A DNA stretch of 64,000 nt from Pyxicephalus adspersus (GCF_032062135.1 NC_092859.1:47144119-47208118), one strand, 5' to 3'. Numbered from the stretch's first letter, positions 1 through 13,278 are shown. Numbers and translations: made by a program. Notes: a model not told the origin generated them from the sequence alone.

Positions 1-1450
1 TTGGCATAGTTCGTTGTGCTGACTTTACAGAACAGTACATGACTATTTGTAGCTGGATATACATAGCAAACCTACTGACAATTTTCTATGATAAAACGTC
101 ACAATAGGGAGTTTGAATGTAAACTAATATTTTCTGTAAAGCTAGCACTACCTTATTGGCCAAAATGCTAAAGGAATGTTGTAAATAGTAAGAAACAGTG
201 AAGTAGCAGAGAAAGTAGTAGTCTCTTTTCAATACTGTTACTGGCAGTCGCCAGTGTGATGATGTGATAGACCACAGTGTCTAAACCGTTTTACCCTGGT
301 GATACCCTTAAAAATAATTTTTAGGTCCAGAGGAAACCCTACTGAAAGTTAATATATCTACAGCTAACAGTACATTACTGTAATAGATATTTTCTAGGTT
401 TAAAATGCAAAGACAACGAATTATGAATTCCCAGATTATTAGAAACCCAAAACAGATTTTACAACACCCTTCTACTCTATAAAAAAACAATATTCCTAGA
501 ATAAAAAAATAATATAGAAAAAAGGGACAAATATGCCACTGATCAAGGAATCACCAGCAACATCCAGAAGGTTCATGATCAATGTTTGCACTGCACTATA
601 AGAACTATAAAATCTGCATATAATATACAGAAGTTGTAAATCTACAGTCTATTATGCAGACACGTCAAACACGTCAAATTTTAGAGAATTTTACCATCCT
701 TTATCCAGCCATTAATTGTGAATTTGAACAGATCAAACAACAGGCAATCTGTAAAGCCTAGAAAAGACACTTAAAAAGTTTTGCTTGAAGCAATCAATAA
801 TGACTGTTTCTAGCATTAGTATGAGCAAATGAGTGATGTCCAGGCAGTTCTATGGAGGAGGTTTCCTACTGCGCCCTCACCAGTTTAAACAATAGCGCTC
901 ACTAACTTGTCTCTCGTTTAGTGATCCAGCACAGCAGATTAACAACTTTGTGGCACCAATGTAATAATGCTAGATTTTAAACGGAGACGATGATGGAGTA
1001 ACACCTTGGGTGACGAAAATCTAGCATGTGTGCAAGGCTAAACAGTTTCAGCATACATTTGGTCATTATTTTTTTAAACTTATAGTGAATTAAATGTGAT
1101 TATTATTGCTGAAAAACAACACAAACCAAGGTGGTTATTAATCATAGGCTTGTCATTCAGATAGGTAATTTCTTTGCGCTTCTGACTATTCACAGACTGG
1201 AAACTAAAATTGATGAAAAGCTAAGTGAAAGCCAGCAGATTGCCACACAATTGTCTAGGTTTATGGATAGCATACTCAATAACCAAGGTGCCCTAATTAC
1301 CAAAACATAACTTAATTTTCATTATAAACTTGCTCTATGTTTTGCCCTCCAGTAAGTCATCTAGCAGACACTCAGCCTGTAAATGACTGAAATAAATCCA
1401 CATCTGCATACCTCTGTCTATATCAGTATATCTTAAGCATGATTACTTAC

Positions 1451-4400
1451 GGAACTATACTTTGAGGAGCTTCTTTGGCTTGCAATAACTGAGACAGTGC
1501 ATATCCAGTGGCTTCTAAAACTGTCACATAAGGGGACTGAAATAGGAGATTGAAGATACAGTCTGTTAATAATGCACTTTAAACACCATTGTAGAAAACA
1601 TTAGTTTGATACAGGTAGTCCCCGGGTTACATACGAGATAGCAACTGTAGATTTGTTCTTACGTTGAATTTGTATGTTTTCAGAACAGGTACAATATTTT
1701 ATTAAATGCAATTAGGACAGAAATTTCTCTTAACATATTATTAGGCAGTGTGGTGTCAGTTACTGTATAAAATCCTCACTGTGAATCACAAAAAAAAAAA
1801 AACTTTTTGGAGCCTAGACATTCATTATATTCTGGAGCAAGCTGTGCTTTGATATGCAGAAAGAAACAACTGCAGAGTTTGTCTTGGTCATTAAAGAGTT
1901 ACAAGAGACTATTGAAGGAGCTCAGTCTTTAGGATCACCCACAACCAAGGCAAGTCATGCCTTTGTCCTGCACAGGAGAAAGCAGGGAAACCCTGTTCGT
2001 ATCTATTAGTCGTCCGAGAGACGAGACTACCTGTATATAACAAGATTTATATATTTATTAGTACATCTCACCTGCAGACACATAGAAAAGGCAGGGATAA
2101 TTCCTTGTAAGAGAAGCTGGTGCCTTGCTGCCTCACTTTCCACAGAAAGGTTACCCAAGGTATATAAGCACAGCTCCTAGAAGGAAAGTTTATAAATACA
2201 CATAACTTTGCTCTACATTCAAAAATACATTAGGTAAATCTGTCACAATAATTACCAAATAAAACTGACAGAGCACAAAGGTTGCTGGTAGCCTGTAGTA
2301 CCTTAGTATTTCTGATTACCCTCCATTTACATTGCAGTTAGACAACTAGATCGAGAGAACTTTCAGGGATGGGACAAAATCTTCATTCCCTTCCCAAACC
2401 CTCATGATTTTCACAATACAATACTTGCCAATGCAGGAATGAGTAAGGTCACATGGAAGGTGAAGGTTAGTCTAGGTGTATGCAAATACAGACTTTTCAA
2501 GATGTTTGTATTTGAATATGAGTATTAGTACTAAAGATGCAATACAGCACAGAGATGTTCCTGCTATCTGCAAAAAATGTATTCCAAAGTAATTACAGCA
2601 ACATAGGTCAAGACAGTGCAGTGTACCAAAATTTGTATGTGTTCATCAACTTGTAAGGTTACACCTGACCTTCCTAGAAGAAAGAGAAAAACCCTATACC
2701 AGCTTTGAATTATACTGCATTGTTTTAAGGGATTTGAAACAGGCAGTTTATAGAGGGAAACCGACATACTGTAACTGAAGGAATTTTTCATGGGCGACTC
2801 TTCAAAAATATCAATGTCAGACACTAGAGACACCAGTATTAAATTATGCAAATCACCTACAAGCAGCAATATCTGCTAAAAAGGGCAATACCAGCCTATG
2901 GGGCCAAAGCTGCAATTAATTTTTTACAGTACATCAATAAATCTGTTGAGAATTGGGTTTAATATGTTCTTGAAATCAAGTTTACTTGTTTTTATTCACA
3001 TATACTACCTTTATCTCTAGGCATTGTTTAAGTGAAGATCTAATGTCTTCACCTGTATTGGCGAATACATTGCAGTTTGGCCGAGTTAATGTAACAGCCA
3101 ATGATGTGCCAGCTCAAGCGATCAGACAGTAGGGATGCATATTGCAGAAGGGACAACGCTTGTCCCCTTCTGCTTCACAAAATCCACCAAAATCCTTTAA
3201 AAGTTTATGACAAACTAGAATACTTTTTGTTTTATTTGTACTATAATGGTGAATGTCAGGTCAGTATAAAAACACTGTATATTATATCAATCTGCAATGC
3301 AGCAAGTCAATGATCACCTTCAGCAATCTTTTCATGGGTATTGTACTACATTAATATGCATTAGGTTTCCCTTGTGCAACTCTAGCAGGGTTTATTTGAT
3401 CTGCCACTACATTGTCCTTATTCAGCAGAATTACACAAGATCCAAATTAGTCCTGAATACAAAGTAATGGTTAAATCACAGTTTTTTTCACAGTATTTTT
3501 CATCCAGTACATTAGCAATTTATTGTTGTAAAGTACATTTGTTTTTAAAACAGGAAAGCATATTTTTTGCTACCTAGAACAAGTAGGGTTTTTATTTTCG
3601 AAGTTTAATCACTGCAAGTAAGATACCGCCCAAGGGATGAGAAAAATGTGGGGAATACCTTATAATTAGGAAAGAACTGGGTGTCTTTGCAGAGAACAGA
3701 TTTAGTATGATTTAGCAAATGGTAGCAAAATGCATTCTGTCTTTCCGAACTAGAGGCCATTGATGCCTTGGTGCCCAGGCTAATTTAGCACTGTCAGTAA
3801 CACAAAAATAACTCTATGGCATCTATTTAGAAAACAGAGAAGCCGACATTCCCTCATGGGAATCTTCCGAGTTCAATGGCAGTAAGTGATTCCCACCAGG
3901 GAATGTTTGAGAAATGTCAGATTTCTGTTTTATCCCTGTCCTATGACTAATTTGAATTTAATTATTTTTTTTTATATGTTTTAAAGTGTAAATAAAGTCC
4001 CAATATACAAAATTAAGGATCCGGCTGATGGTTATTGAAGAAGGGAACAAGCAATGTCCTGTCTACAATAATACGTCCTACCTGCCTGATCGTGTCGGGA
4101 AAGCATTACAAGTTGAGCTGCACACGCACAGCTTCTGCTTTGGTTGCTGGGGAAGCCCAGCCATTCCAGCTTCCCTTGTGTGTGCAGGGGATGAATGGGC
4201 TCCCATGTGCCTGCATGGTAATTACATCACCATGAAACAGCCAATCAAGATTGTTGAAGACTGTTTCTAGACTGTCACTAAGCTGGAAAAAAAAGTAAGA
4301 GATGGCAGCACCCTGTGAGGGAGCGTGGATAGGTAAGTTTAGTGGCTTTAGTTTAGCTGGGCTTTAAGGACATATGTGGTTTTATTTGGTGTATTGTTTA

Positions 4401-5029
4401 CATATTATCTGTAATCTGTAATACATAATATCATAATGTCTGTTTTCCTTTTAGGCTGACAAATGTGCACAAATAAAAAATATTAATAAAAAAAAAAAAC
4501 TAAACACTTTTTATAAATTTTAAAATAAAATGATTTTACTGCAGTTTCCACTGCAGCCTGGAGTTTGCTGGTTTCATCTGCAAGAAGATGGGTTACAATA
4601 TTTCACTAAAGTCTGAGTGTTTTAGGTGATCTAGTCATCACTTGATCAGGAACCACTTTAACTGCTTTTCAGGCATCAGTGGAGACTTTTTTTTCATGTT
4701 TCTCCACTGTTAGAGAAAAAAAGCCACCTGCCATGCAAAGGATCTGTTGCTGGCTCATGAACAAGGGAATTTATGTGTTTCCTAGTAATAGTTGCTATTT
4801 ATAAATGGTAAAACATCTGTATACCAGCTTTAGGGGGCAACTTTTTTTTCTCCTATGGTTTTTTTGTTAACCAATAAAATATCTTTGAATAAACTGGTAA
4901 GCAGAGAAATGTATTAGTTCTCCTATTTTAGCCATCTGCTCACTATTTGCCGCCTTTTTTTAGCTGTTTTAACATATATTCAACACAATACACTACATTT
5001 AGAAAGGGGCACAGCAGGGATGCTTGACA

Positions 5030-5086
<57 letters not shown>

Positions 5087-8000
5087 TTTTTCTTGAAAAT
5101 ACATTCTTATTCTATACTTTTAAAGACATTTATTTAATATTTTCAAATACTAATTCATTTTTTAACAAAAACCTCTATACCACATAGCTACATCTTGCAG
5201 AAGGGGAACATGATTAATGGATGAAAGGTTGATTAAACTAAATTGATTCTCCCTTATATTACCTATTACATAATTCATAGAGAAAGCTTCTGCTTTGTAA
5301 TACCATAGTGGCAGGTCATGTATTGAAATGCCTGAGAAGAATTAGGCTGTTCAAGCCCTGATCCTTATCTTTACATATATCACATAAGCAAATGCCTTGG
5401 TTGTCCATGCTTGAACCAAACTCGCCATTTTTAAGTACCCTAGAAGTACCTTAGAAGCTCCGTTTCCAAGAACATTTTGTAAACAGCGACTAGTTCTGTA
5501 GAATTACTGGATAGGCACAAGAGTGACAAAACTTTTTTTGTTCTGCAGTGAAATCACTGCAGTGCTTTCACCCTTACTACTGCTGTAGCCTCTTAGATAT
5601 TGCCACCTTTGAAATTTCTGTTAGGGAACAGACATGCTTAGTTCCCATTTACAGTGCTTGAAATGAACAGTACATTGCCTTATTTGCAGGAGTTTGGATG
5701 GGCCCTTATAGCCCTTGAATGCACTACAACTAGGGGCCAAGACCTCAAATTCCACTTGGTGCACTGCAAAAGAATATTTGAGGTTTCATCTTTAAGCAGC
5801 AAAGATGGATACAGCAATCTGTAAACATTTCCATACAGTAATGGATAATGAACAATGAGTAAACATACCATGAGCTCCGCACTGCTTCCCGATAAAAAAG
5901 TCACAAGGTAGGAGGTAGCTGGCAGGCATGCTTTAGACACAGCAGGATCATTGGAGTGAGACAGTTCATGTAGACACCTGGCAGCTTCCATTTGAATTCT
6001 GGCAAACTGGCATGTGAACAGTCCTATCAAAAATTGCATGCTGCCTTCTGCCCTAAAGAAAGGACAAGCACTCGATTTAACAAGGCTAAATAAACACTCA
6101 CTAATGATTGTTTTAAAAAAAAATTCAAAATTACAGTTGCCTTGCAGAGGACTTAACTCACACACAGTTAACAATTATGTCAAGGTAATGTGCAGTGTAT
6201 TTAGATATTGTTACATCATATTATATTAGGCACACTGGGACGTAAATCTCTGCAACTAAAGCTATCCAAAACTCTAAGTTTTCCAATAATGTGCCTTTCT
6301 TTTTTTATTTTAGTATTGGATAACATATGGACCTTCTGTCAAGCGTTTATTACTGTCTGTTTTCCCTCTGTGAAAATTTACAACCTATAATTGTGTAGGT
6401 AACCATAGTCACTAACACTGAAATTTAAGGGAAACCATCATTGAAAGTTCACATCTAAGCAATAGGTGAAGGTCAAATCATCTACTGGGGACAACTTTTC
6501 AGGGACAACTCTCTAGGATAAAAATGTTCACTTTAGAAATTTCCTTATGCATGATAAAATAAGGATAGTTTGGGTGCATGCAATTTAAAAAAAAATGTGC
6601 AGCATCTTAAGAAAGCTAGCAACTACAGATCCCTTTCATGAGCTTTCATTAAAGCACGGAGAATTGGACATGGAAACCAAATGCTTGTTTCTTTGACATC
6701 TGGAAGAATATTGGCAATGTCTATTTCTATGTGAATACAAAGAACCTCTCCTTAACATTTCAAAACAAACGCTGTTGCATTTGGTCTATCAGTGCCTGAT
6801 TCTACATGTTCATCTATCCATCTTCCACATTAGTACCTAGGTGGTTTTTCCCTAAAACATCAGGGCTTAAACCTGGAACTTCTGCCAGTAAGTAAGATTA
6901 GAAGGATTGCAGCTACTGGGACTTGCAGCTGTTTTGCAAATCAGACAAGAAAGGAGAAAGTAGGTGCAGTAGATGTATAAAAAAGTAGCTAAAAAACATT
7001 GAGGTACCTGATAAATAAAAGTTGAGTGACCCTGTTTCGAAGTGCATGACGAAGTACAGTTAGATGCTTTAACTTCTCATCAGACCCATGCTGGATATCT
7101 CTAATCCTTTGTAAAACCTTAAGAAACAAAAACTGAATTCAGTAATAAAAAAAAGCAACATACGTAGACTTACATTTTTGGAGTAAAAACAAAAACGCTT
7201 TCAGGAATTCTACAGGTCATCCAACACAAAAATTCATAACAGAAAAATCTGGCAGGGTTCTTGCAATGTTTCTGGTACAGGCATGTTGTCCCCTTTTTTT
7301 AATATGGTATTCTATAAATGGAAGCCACTAATATATTTGACTTATCCCAATATTGGCTTTACCATTTAAGGCATGACCGAATTACAGAATGGGAGTTCCA
7401 CATTTTCAGATTGCACTGTATGCTTGCTTGTAGTAGGTCCGCAATTCACAATATAGTAAATTCACCATCAGAATGACAACCTGCACCTTTAAAAGCAGTC
7501 CACAATGAAAGGTCCCATATTTCTATTCCCGCAGGTCCCATATTTCTATGCTCTCAGGTTTTGTTTATAAACTACAAAGGGTGTCATATTTTTTTGCAGA
7601 CTTAGATTTAATGCAATTTAAGACATGGCAAATAAGGTAGGCTGCTGCAAAAGTTGAAATACAGTTTGAAACATAGAGCCACTTATCAGGCACGCTGTTT
7701 GCTCAAAGTGTTCATAAATGTAAAAGTTTCATGACTGAAGCTTCCTTACAAGTGATTAAAACATTGATGACTGCTATATAATGGGGTGTGGGGTTTGGGA
7801 TAAAAATTATATAACTATTATAAACCTAGGAGTTTAGCCGTGCCATGAAGATATTGGTTAATGACTAATAGTACCCTTCAGCGTTGGGCAATTGCAAGAG
7901 GTCAGTTTTAAAACTTTTTAAAGGGCTAAAACCTGGCTCACTTCCCTCTACCTATACTGGTTAAAAATGTGCAGGAGGATAGAGGAGATGAGCGAACTAC

Positions 8001-10402
8001 ATAACTGTTTCAGGATTTAGGATCGTGCTGGAAAGGCCACACTTAAAGGTATATATGCAGGAACTATAATTGCAGAGATAACCCAGATTAGTGGTTTTAC
8101 CATGAAAGTAGGAAGTGCCAATACCTTTTGATATAATGACCAAGAAGAACTGCTGAAGGACCATTTCTAGCTGCTCAACATGTGATTGGTAGAAAATGAA
8201 GAAAAAAGGCTGAAATATCAGTCATCAGTCCTCTCAATCTACAATTACATGCTGCCCAACAGCCCTGATCCTCCCCTTGCAGGACAGCAGATATTATCTG
8301 TCTATTGCTATATGGTTTACCTCTCATCTCAAATATTCCCATCAAATTTTCAAGATATTCCCCTGAAGAAGCCAATAGGTAAAACGCATCAGGAATACAT
8401 AGGCACCCTTATTGCTTCCCTCCTATTTATTACCAACAATTATTACCATTGGATATCAACTCCTGTAATATTATCTGTATGACAGGTAGACTATGTATAG
8501 TGCTGGAGTATCAGATTTGTCCCTGCCAAAACTACATATATAACAACTTATTTCCCAAATATAGTGGATCCCTTTTTATCTTCTTACATGTATGTCTATT
8601 TCCTTGTAAAATTAATATACAAAGTTCAACATATATTATTACTATACTATTAATGCCAAAAAATCCCTCTCTTCTCCTCCTATTTTGAATACATATGCAG
8701 GAACTATCATGTGCCGGCATTGTATTCCTGCAGACTGTTAGGCACCTTCAAGGTATTATAGGTAAGCTTTGAACAAAACTGAAAAATGAAATACTGTTCC
8801 TGGTGACCAAGAATATCAACCTGCTGCTCAGATAAAAGATGCTGAGAAAGATTTCCTCCCAGAAATGCTTCTTCATCAGTTTGATCCCGCAGTAACCTTT
8901 TGCTTGTCAGATGCTGTTCTCTTCTTGCTTTCCTTAGAGCTATGTGGTCAAAAATATTATTAGTGTTACTATGCATAATTAAGTCATAACTAAAGACTAG
9001 AACAATTACCTTCATTACACATTTTTGTTAGTAAATATCTTTGACACCATCATTCATAACCTGATAGAAGTTCTAACCCTTTCCTAGGCTACATATACAC
9101 ATTCCTTTTGTTCCAACAACAAAAATCTTTCTGCTCTATGGAGAGGGGAGAATGATACAGGTACATATTATTTATTTTAGGCTCAATATCCAAATGCCTG
9201 TTATTGTCATACTTTGGATACTTTAATCTAGACATAAGACTCCTTCCAATGTCATAAGACATTGCACAAAAACCTCCTGAGCCTGAAACCTCTCTCTTTC
9301 CCCCTCTTCCCCTTATACCTATACTATGAGCTCTAAATAATCAAAAAAGAGGTGGGCTCAACACAACCTTTATGAAACAAAGACAAGAACCAACACCAAA
9401 AGATAAATAAATAAACAAATAGTTTATACAAAGTCTTACTTTGAGAAATACAACCAAGTAGTGTCCACTTTGTTTTGTGCAAACTATGCAGCTTATCAAA
9501 TGTTACTTCACTATTCGGAGAAGAAAAGGTTGGATATATGGTTCTAAACCGCAGACAGATATAAAAGACTGTATAAATGCAAAGAAAGCTAAATCATTTG
9601 TGTAAGTCATGCCAATTTTGTTACTTAAAACTAAATACTAAGCGTGAAGCAAAATTAATATTCCACAGTAAAGTATGTCCTATGAAATTATCTGCCAAGT
9701 CTCTTCTTATCACTGCCAAAGCATAGCTAAAAAGACTTCTCAGGAGACAAAGCATTTCCCACAAACAAAAAATACAAGCAAAGATGCCTCAAAACTTCTT
9801 TTGCTTTCCTAAATCTGTTACATGACATGCCAAATTTTGTGTTGGTTTTCTCCTGAACTGCAGAGTGACAGGGTCTTCTTTCGGTGCCATGAATACTTCC
9901 CATTAGCTGTTCTTCATAACAAAGGTGCAAACTGAACCAGTCTTGACTACAAGAAACGTGTAACAGTAGGCATGCCAAATTCACATGAAACAGCATGCTT
10001 AACTTAGTGGTTTAAAACAGGTCTGCATTACGTTTACTGAACATCAATTCTACTTTTTCCCAAAAAAGACTATTGCACTTAAGACTTACAGGCAGAATTG
10101 AACTGCAAAAAATGTTTGGCCCCCATGAGGTATTTGCTATAATCAAAAAGGAGCTTTTTCCAGGTTCAGATTCTGTCATCTTTTTGGCCTGGCCAGGATG
10201 AGATAATTCTCTTGCAGGCACACAAGAGCTTCTTCTGTACAGGAAGATTTTTGACTTATATGGTCTCAAATAACAAATATACAATATTATACATATACAA
10301 AACCCCATTATGCTCATTACCTTTTTCTCGTTCTCTGCGTTGTACTCTCAAGTCCTCCAATGTCAGCTGTGATTTCTTAATACGTTTGCTTGCACACCAC
10401 AT
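1451..10402 (-). CDS. TMCO6: TMCO6, transmembrane and coiled-coil domain protein 6 (5' half, six exons)
   Basis: Six minus-strand coding exons join in frame: 10402-10321 (start codon 10402-10400), 8939-8821, 7117-7008, 6052-5869, 2176-2072 and 1536-1451. All have AG acceptors and GT donors, and the phases fit (1, 0, 2, 0, 0, 2). The N-terminus is short and Arg/Lys-rich, followed by ALRKARREQHLTSKRLL, close to the importin-beta-binding-like start of vertebrate TMCO6. Exon 4 carries EAARCLHELSHS and ACLPATSYL, and exon 5 ELCLYTLGNL, all family hallmarks in the armadillo-like region. Family knowledge: an armadillo-repeat, importin-alpha-like protein of poorly known function. About 229 residues are visible, roughly the first half; the rest should lie left of the window, and I recognised no further exon in 1-1440. 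The exon 2 donor (CAG|gttgat at 8821/8820) is weak. I chose it because it gives a gap-free match to the mammalian protein from memory; AAG|gtgcct at about 8745 is also in frame. Confidence 0.93.
1612..2033. mobile_element. Pogo/Tc1-mariner-like MITE in a TMCO6 intron
   Basis: The element begins CAGGTAGTCCCCGGGTTAC and ends in the inverse form GTAGTCTCG... read as GACTACCTG, with TA on both sides (1610-1611 and 2034-2035). It shares its interior with the copy at 45652-46124 in inverted orientation. It has no coding capacity. It makes up most of the 535-bp intron between two TMCO6 exons and ends about 36 bp from the splice donor at 2071. Confidence 0.75.
2177..5868. other. TMCO6 intron, no other gene seen
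   Basis: This is the longest TMCO6 intron in the window, about 3.7 kb. It is AT-rich, with a run of alternating AT near 5.04 kb. Short open frames here lack codon bias and any family motif. I see no second gene. Confidence 0.6.
5035..5091. repeat. (AT)n microsatellite followed by a T run
   Basis: About 44 bases of uninterrupted alternating A and T to position 5078, then 13 T residues to 5091. It lies inside a TMCO6 intron and is likely length-polymorphic. Confidence 0.95.
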
Positions 10403-11495
10403 GTTTTCAAAAAATGTCAGACTGGTATAAAAAATCTCACTAAAAAGACATGGTTCCTAAAATACTTTTTCTGTAAGATAAAAAAAAAGATAGGGATTGG
10501 GTACTAAAGAAAAATAAAAATCAAACTACCAAACAATCTCTCCACATAATAAAGTGAGCATATATCTTGGCATTTATGACATTATCTACATAATAGAAAT
10601 TAGTTTGAAAAATATTCTGACTCATTGTGTGAATGGGGTGTACCTTCCATGGATCTTAGTCCCTCTCCGAGTTCATTTATTATATTCTGGGGAGGCAAAT
10701 GAAATTTGGGTGATACTAACAAGTCCATTTACCTGGCCAACTGTCGGGGATTGACCTGCTTCTGTCTATGCCAAATATGTGATTAGGGTCAAAGAAAAAG
10801 TACAGTTCTTCATTAAGAAAAAACAGGGAGCTATGAGGTCATTCAGGCACTTCATTGTATAATGCAGTCAGGTTCTGCTATTCTGTCAAACAGAGCTCAG
10901 TACTGGAATTGCTGCTCCCCAATTCAAATCACAGAATGCATTTTGCATTTTAAATGATTTTTTAAAATTCAGTACTGGATTAGAGTAAGCAGTTGGCAGT
11001 AACATGTAACTGGGTAGTGTGTTTTGATGGGCAGAATTTTTTATGTTCTAATGATGCAATAGTATGAAATTTTAGGGGAAGATAGCCACAAGTGACCCTC
11101 ACTGCACCTGCATTTTTGTTTACTTGCACCTCTTTGTTGTAGAGAAATTGGGGTTCAAGTTAGAGAAGCAGAAAGGGTAGCAGAGTATGACAGTTATAAT
11201 TTTTTCCATACTTAGGTATACATTTAGGGGACCCACCCCAAAGCTACATTTGAGTTTTCAATTTAGGGCTCCTAGGCACCCATGCTTTTGCAACAGCAAC
11301 CCCAAGTTTCAATTTGTAACACCTCATATCTTTAAAGCTGGGGGGCTGAAATTTTGGTTACTAGTAGCTATGAAATCACCCTGTGCACCTTGATGTCGTT
11401 ACTACCAAAGGTTTAGGAGATTCGTTTTTGGGAAGACAAATAACCTGATCTTACGCATGCACAATGCAAGTTCGAGTGATGTGAGGTGCTAGACA
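10403..11495. other. Upstream flank of TMCO6, no gene recognised
   Basis: The sequence upstream of the TMCO6 start codon is AT-rich, with no CpG-island character and no clear TATA box. In mammals TMCO6 and NDUFA2 are divergent neighbours; no NDUFA2-like coding exon is visible here. The 5' UTR and transcription start cannot be placed from sequence alone. Confidence 0.5.
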
Positions 11496-11510
11496 GAAAA
11501 AATTTCACTT

Positions 11511-11643
11511 GATCCTTCCACAAACTGAGCCAGCGAGTCCTGCGCTGGCTTTGATTCCCTCTTCTTTCTCAAACGCACTGTATGAGAAAGAAGAGGGAAT
11601 CAAAGCCAGCGCAGGACTCGCTGGCTCAGTTTGTGGAAGGATC
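11511..11643. repeat. Long hairpin with 61-bp perfect arms
   Basis: Left arm 11511-11571 and right arm 11583-11643 are exact reverse complements, separated by an 11-base loop (11572-11582). Pairing continues outward for another 10-15 bases with one or two mismatches (about 11496-11658). Within each arm GCCAGCG and CGCTGGC form a smaller dyad. It sits next to a repeat of the family that begins TTAAAGYGGAAGTAAAC. It could be a snap-back transposon end, a source of small RNAs, or an artefact of a palindromic read. Confidence 0.95.
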
Positions 11644-11670
11644 AAATGAAATTTCTTTTTAGGAAAGTTC

Positions 11671-12150
11671 TGCTTTAAAGTGGAAGTAAACTAAAAACAA
11701 AAAAATGACACCTTTAATCTGGCCGATCCCTTGATGGCACTGGTCCTTGATGGCGATCCGGTCCCACGTCATCCTGGGATTTCTCTTCGTCGAGCCCTCT
11801 CAACAGCTCTTCTTGCTCCGTCGCCAGATCTCACACGCCGCAGGTGTGAGATTGGGTGATGTAGCCACTGTGAAGGGGGGCAATAAAAAAAAAAAAATGG
11901 GCCGATCTCACTGAGCATCCCACACAGAGGAAATGACGGAAATCGCCATGTTCGTCCTTCTTCCAGCTACGTCATCCAATCTCGAACTGCCCATGCTGAT
12001 CTGACTGTGCATGCACGAGATCAGCACTTATTTCCCCTCAATGTAAAAGGAGAGGGGCTTCATCCTTTATTTAAAAAAAAGACTGTTGCAGGAAAAAAAA
12101 AAACATTTTACTTTACATAAGAGTTGTCTACACTTTTATAAAAAGTAAAC
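11671..12150. mobile_element. Non-autonomous repeat beginning TTTAAAGTGGAAGTAAAC
   Basis: The same motifs (a GGAAGTAAACY start, an A-rich run, GATCTC and GCATGC blocks, then AAAGGGTTGTC-like segments near the far end) recur at 14518-15684 and 21976-22408. There is no coding potential. The boundaries are approximate and the superfamily is not determined. Confidence 0.55.
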
Positions 12151-12194
12151 AGTAGTCATGGTAAATGGCCCATTAATTACTGCTAATGTGAACT

Positions 12195-12638
12195 ACCGTA
12201 TTTTTTGCCGTATAAGACGCACTTTTTCTTCCCCAAAACTGGGGGGGGAAAAGTTGGTGCGTCTTATACGACAAACGTGTTATAAAATAATTAAAAAAGA
12301 TACTCCCCCGATACACGATCCTGCGTGTGTCTCCTCCCCTCGCTGGCTGCAGTGCAGAGAGAAAGAAGCCGGCACAGCGCCCCCTGCTGATCCCTGCCCT
12401 AACTGCCGTACAGTGGAAAAAAAAAGGTAAGAACGGCACAGAGTGATCAGAAGGGGAATTTGAATGGCAGAGTGATCAGAAGGGGAATTTGAATGGCAGA
12501 GTGATCAGAAGGGGAATTTGAATGGCAGAGTGATCAGAAGGGGAATAATTTTTCAGAATCTTTTTTTTCTAGAATTTCCTCCTTTAAAATTGGGTGCGTC
12601 TTATATTCTGGAGCGTCTTATACGGCCAAAAATATGGT
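12195..12638. mobile_element. Terminal-inverted-repeat element, ends ACCGTATTTTTTGCCGTATA
   Basis: The left end (12195) reads ACCGTATTTTTTGCCGTATA followed by AGACGC. The right end (12638), reverse-complemented, reads ACCATATTTTTGGCCGTATA followed by AGACGC. GTGCGTCTTATACG also recurs just inside the left end. The interior holds a four-copy 29-bp tandem repeat. No open frame resembles a transposase. The right end is about 40 bp from the assembly gap. The target-site duplication is unclear, so the superfamily is left open. Confidence 0.75.
12439..12545 (+). repeat. 29-bp tandem repeat, four copies
   Basis: Units start at 12439, 12468, 12497 and 12526. The first three appear identical (CAGAGTGATCAGAAGGGGAA then TTTGAATGG), and the fourth breaks off after GGGGAATAA. 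Identity between units suggests recent expansion. Confidence 0.95.
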
Positions 12639-12678
12639 AAGCCTTACTTGTTACACTACATACTACTAGTGATCATAC

Positions 12679-13278
12679 NNNNNNNNNNNNNNNNNNNNNN
12701 NNNNNNNNNNNNNNNNNNNNNNNNNNNNNNNNNNNNNNNNNNNNNNNNNNNNNNNNNNNNNNNNNNNNNNNNNNNNNNNNNNNNNNNNNNNNNNNNNNNN
12801 NNNNNNNNNNNNNNNNNNNNNNNNNNNNNNNNNNNNNNNNNNNNNNNNNNNNNNNNNNNNNNNNNNNNNNNNNNNNNNNNNNNNNNNNNNNNNNNNNNNN
12901 NNNNNNNNNNNNNNNNNNNNNNNNNNNNNNNNNNNNNNNNNNNNNNNNNNNNNNNNNNNNNNNNNNNNNNNNNNNNNNNNNNNNNNNNNNNNNNNNNNNN
13001 NNNNNNNNNNNNNNNNNNNNNNNNNNNNNNNNNNNNNNNNNNNNNNNNNNNNNNNNNNNNNNNNNNNNNNNNNNNNNNNNNNNNNNNNNNNNNNNNNNNN
13101 NNNNNNNNNNNNNNNNNNNNNNNNNNNNNNNNNNNNNNNNNNNNNNNNNNNNNNNNNNNNNNNNNNNNNNNNNNNNNNNNNNNNNNNNNNNNNNNNNNNN
13201 NNNNNNNNNNNNNNNNNNNNNNNNNNNNNNNNNNNNNNNNNNNNNNNNNNNNNNNNNNNNNNNNNNNNNNNNNNNNNN
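12679..13278. other. Assembly gap of 600 N
   Basis: An uninterrupted run of N. The round length of 600 suggests an estimated or conventional gap size. Open frames crossing it are meaningless. Confidence 0.99.

Noticed and set aside
4028..4270. 80-codon open frame in a TMCO6 intron
   Set aside because: No domain, an overlapping alternative frame of similar length, and no splice-flanked conservation.
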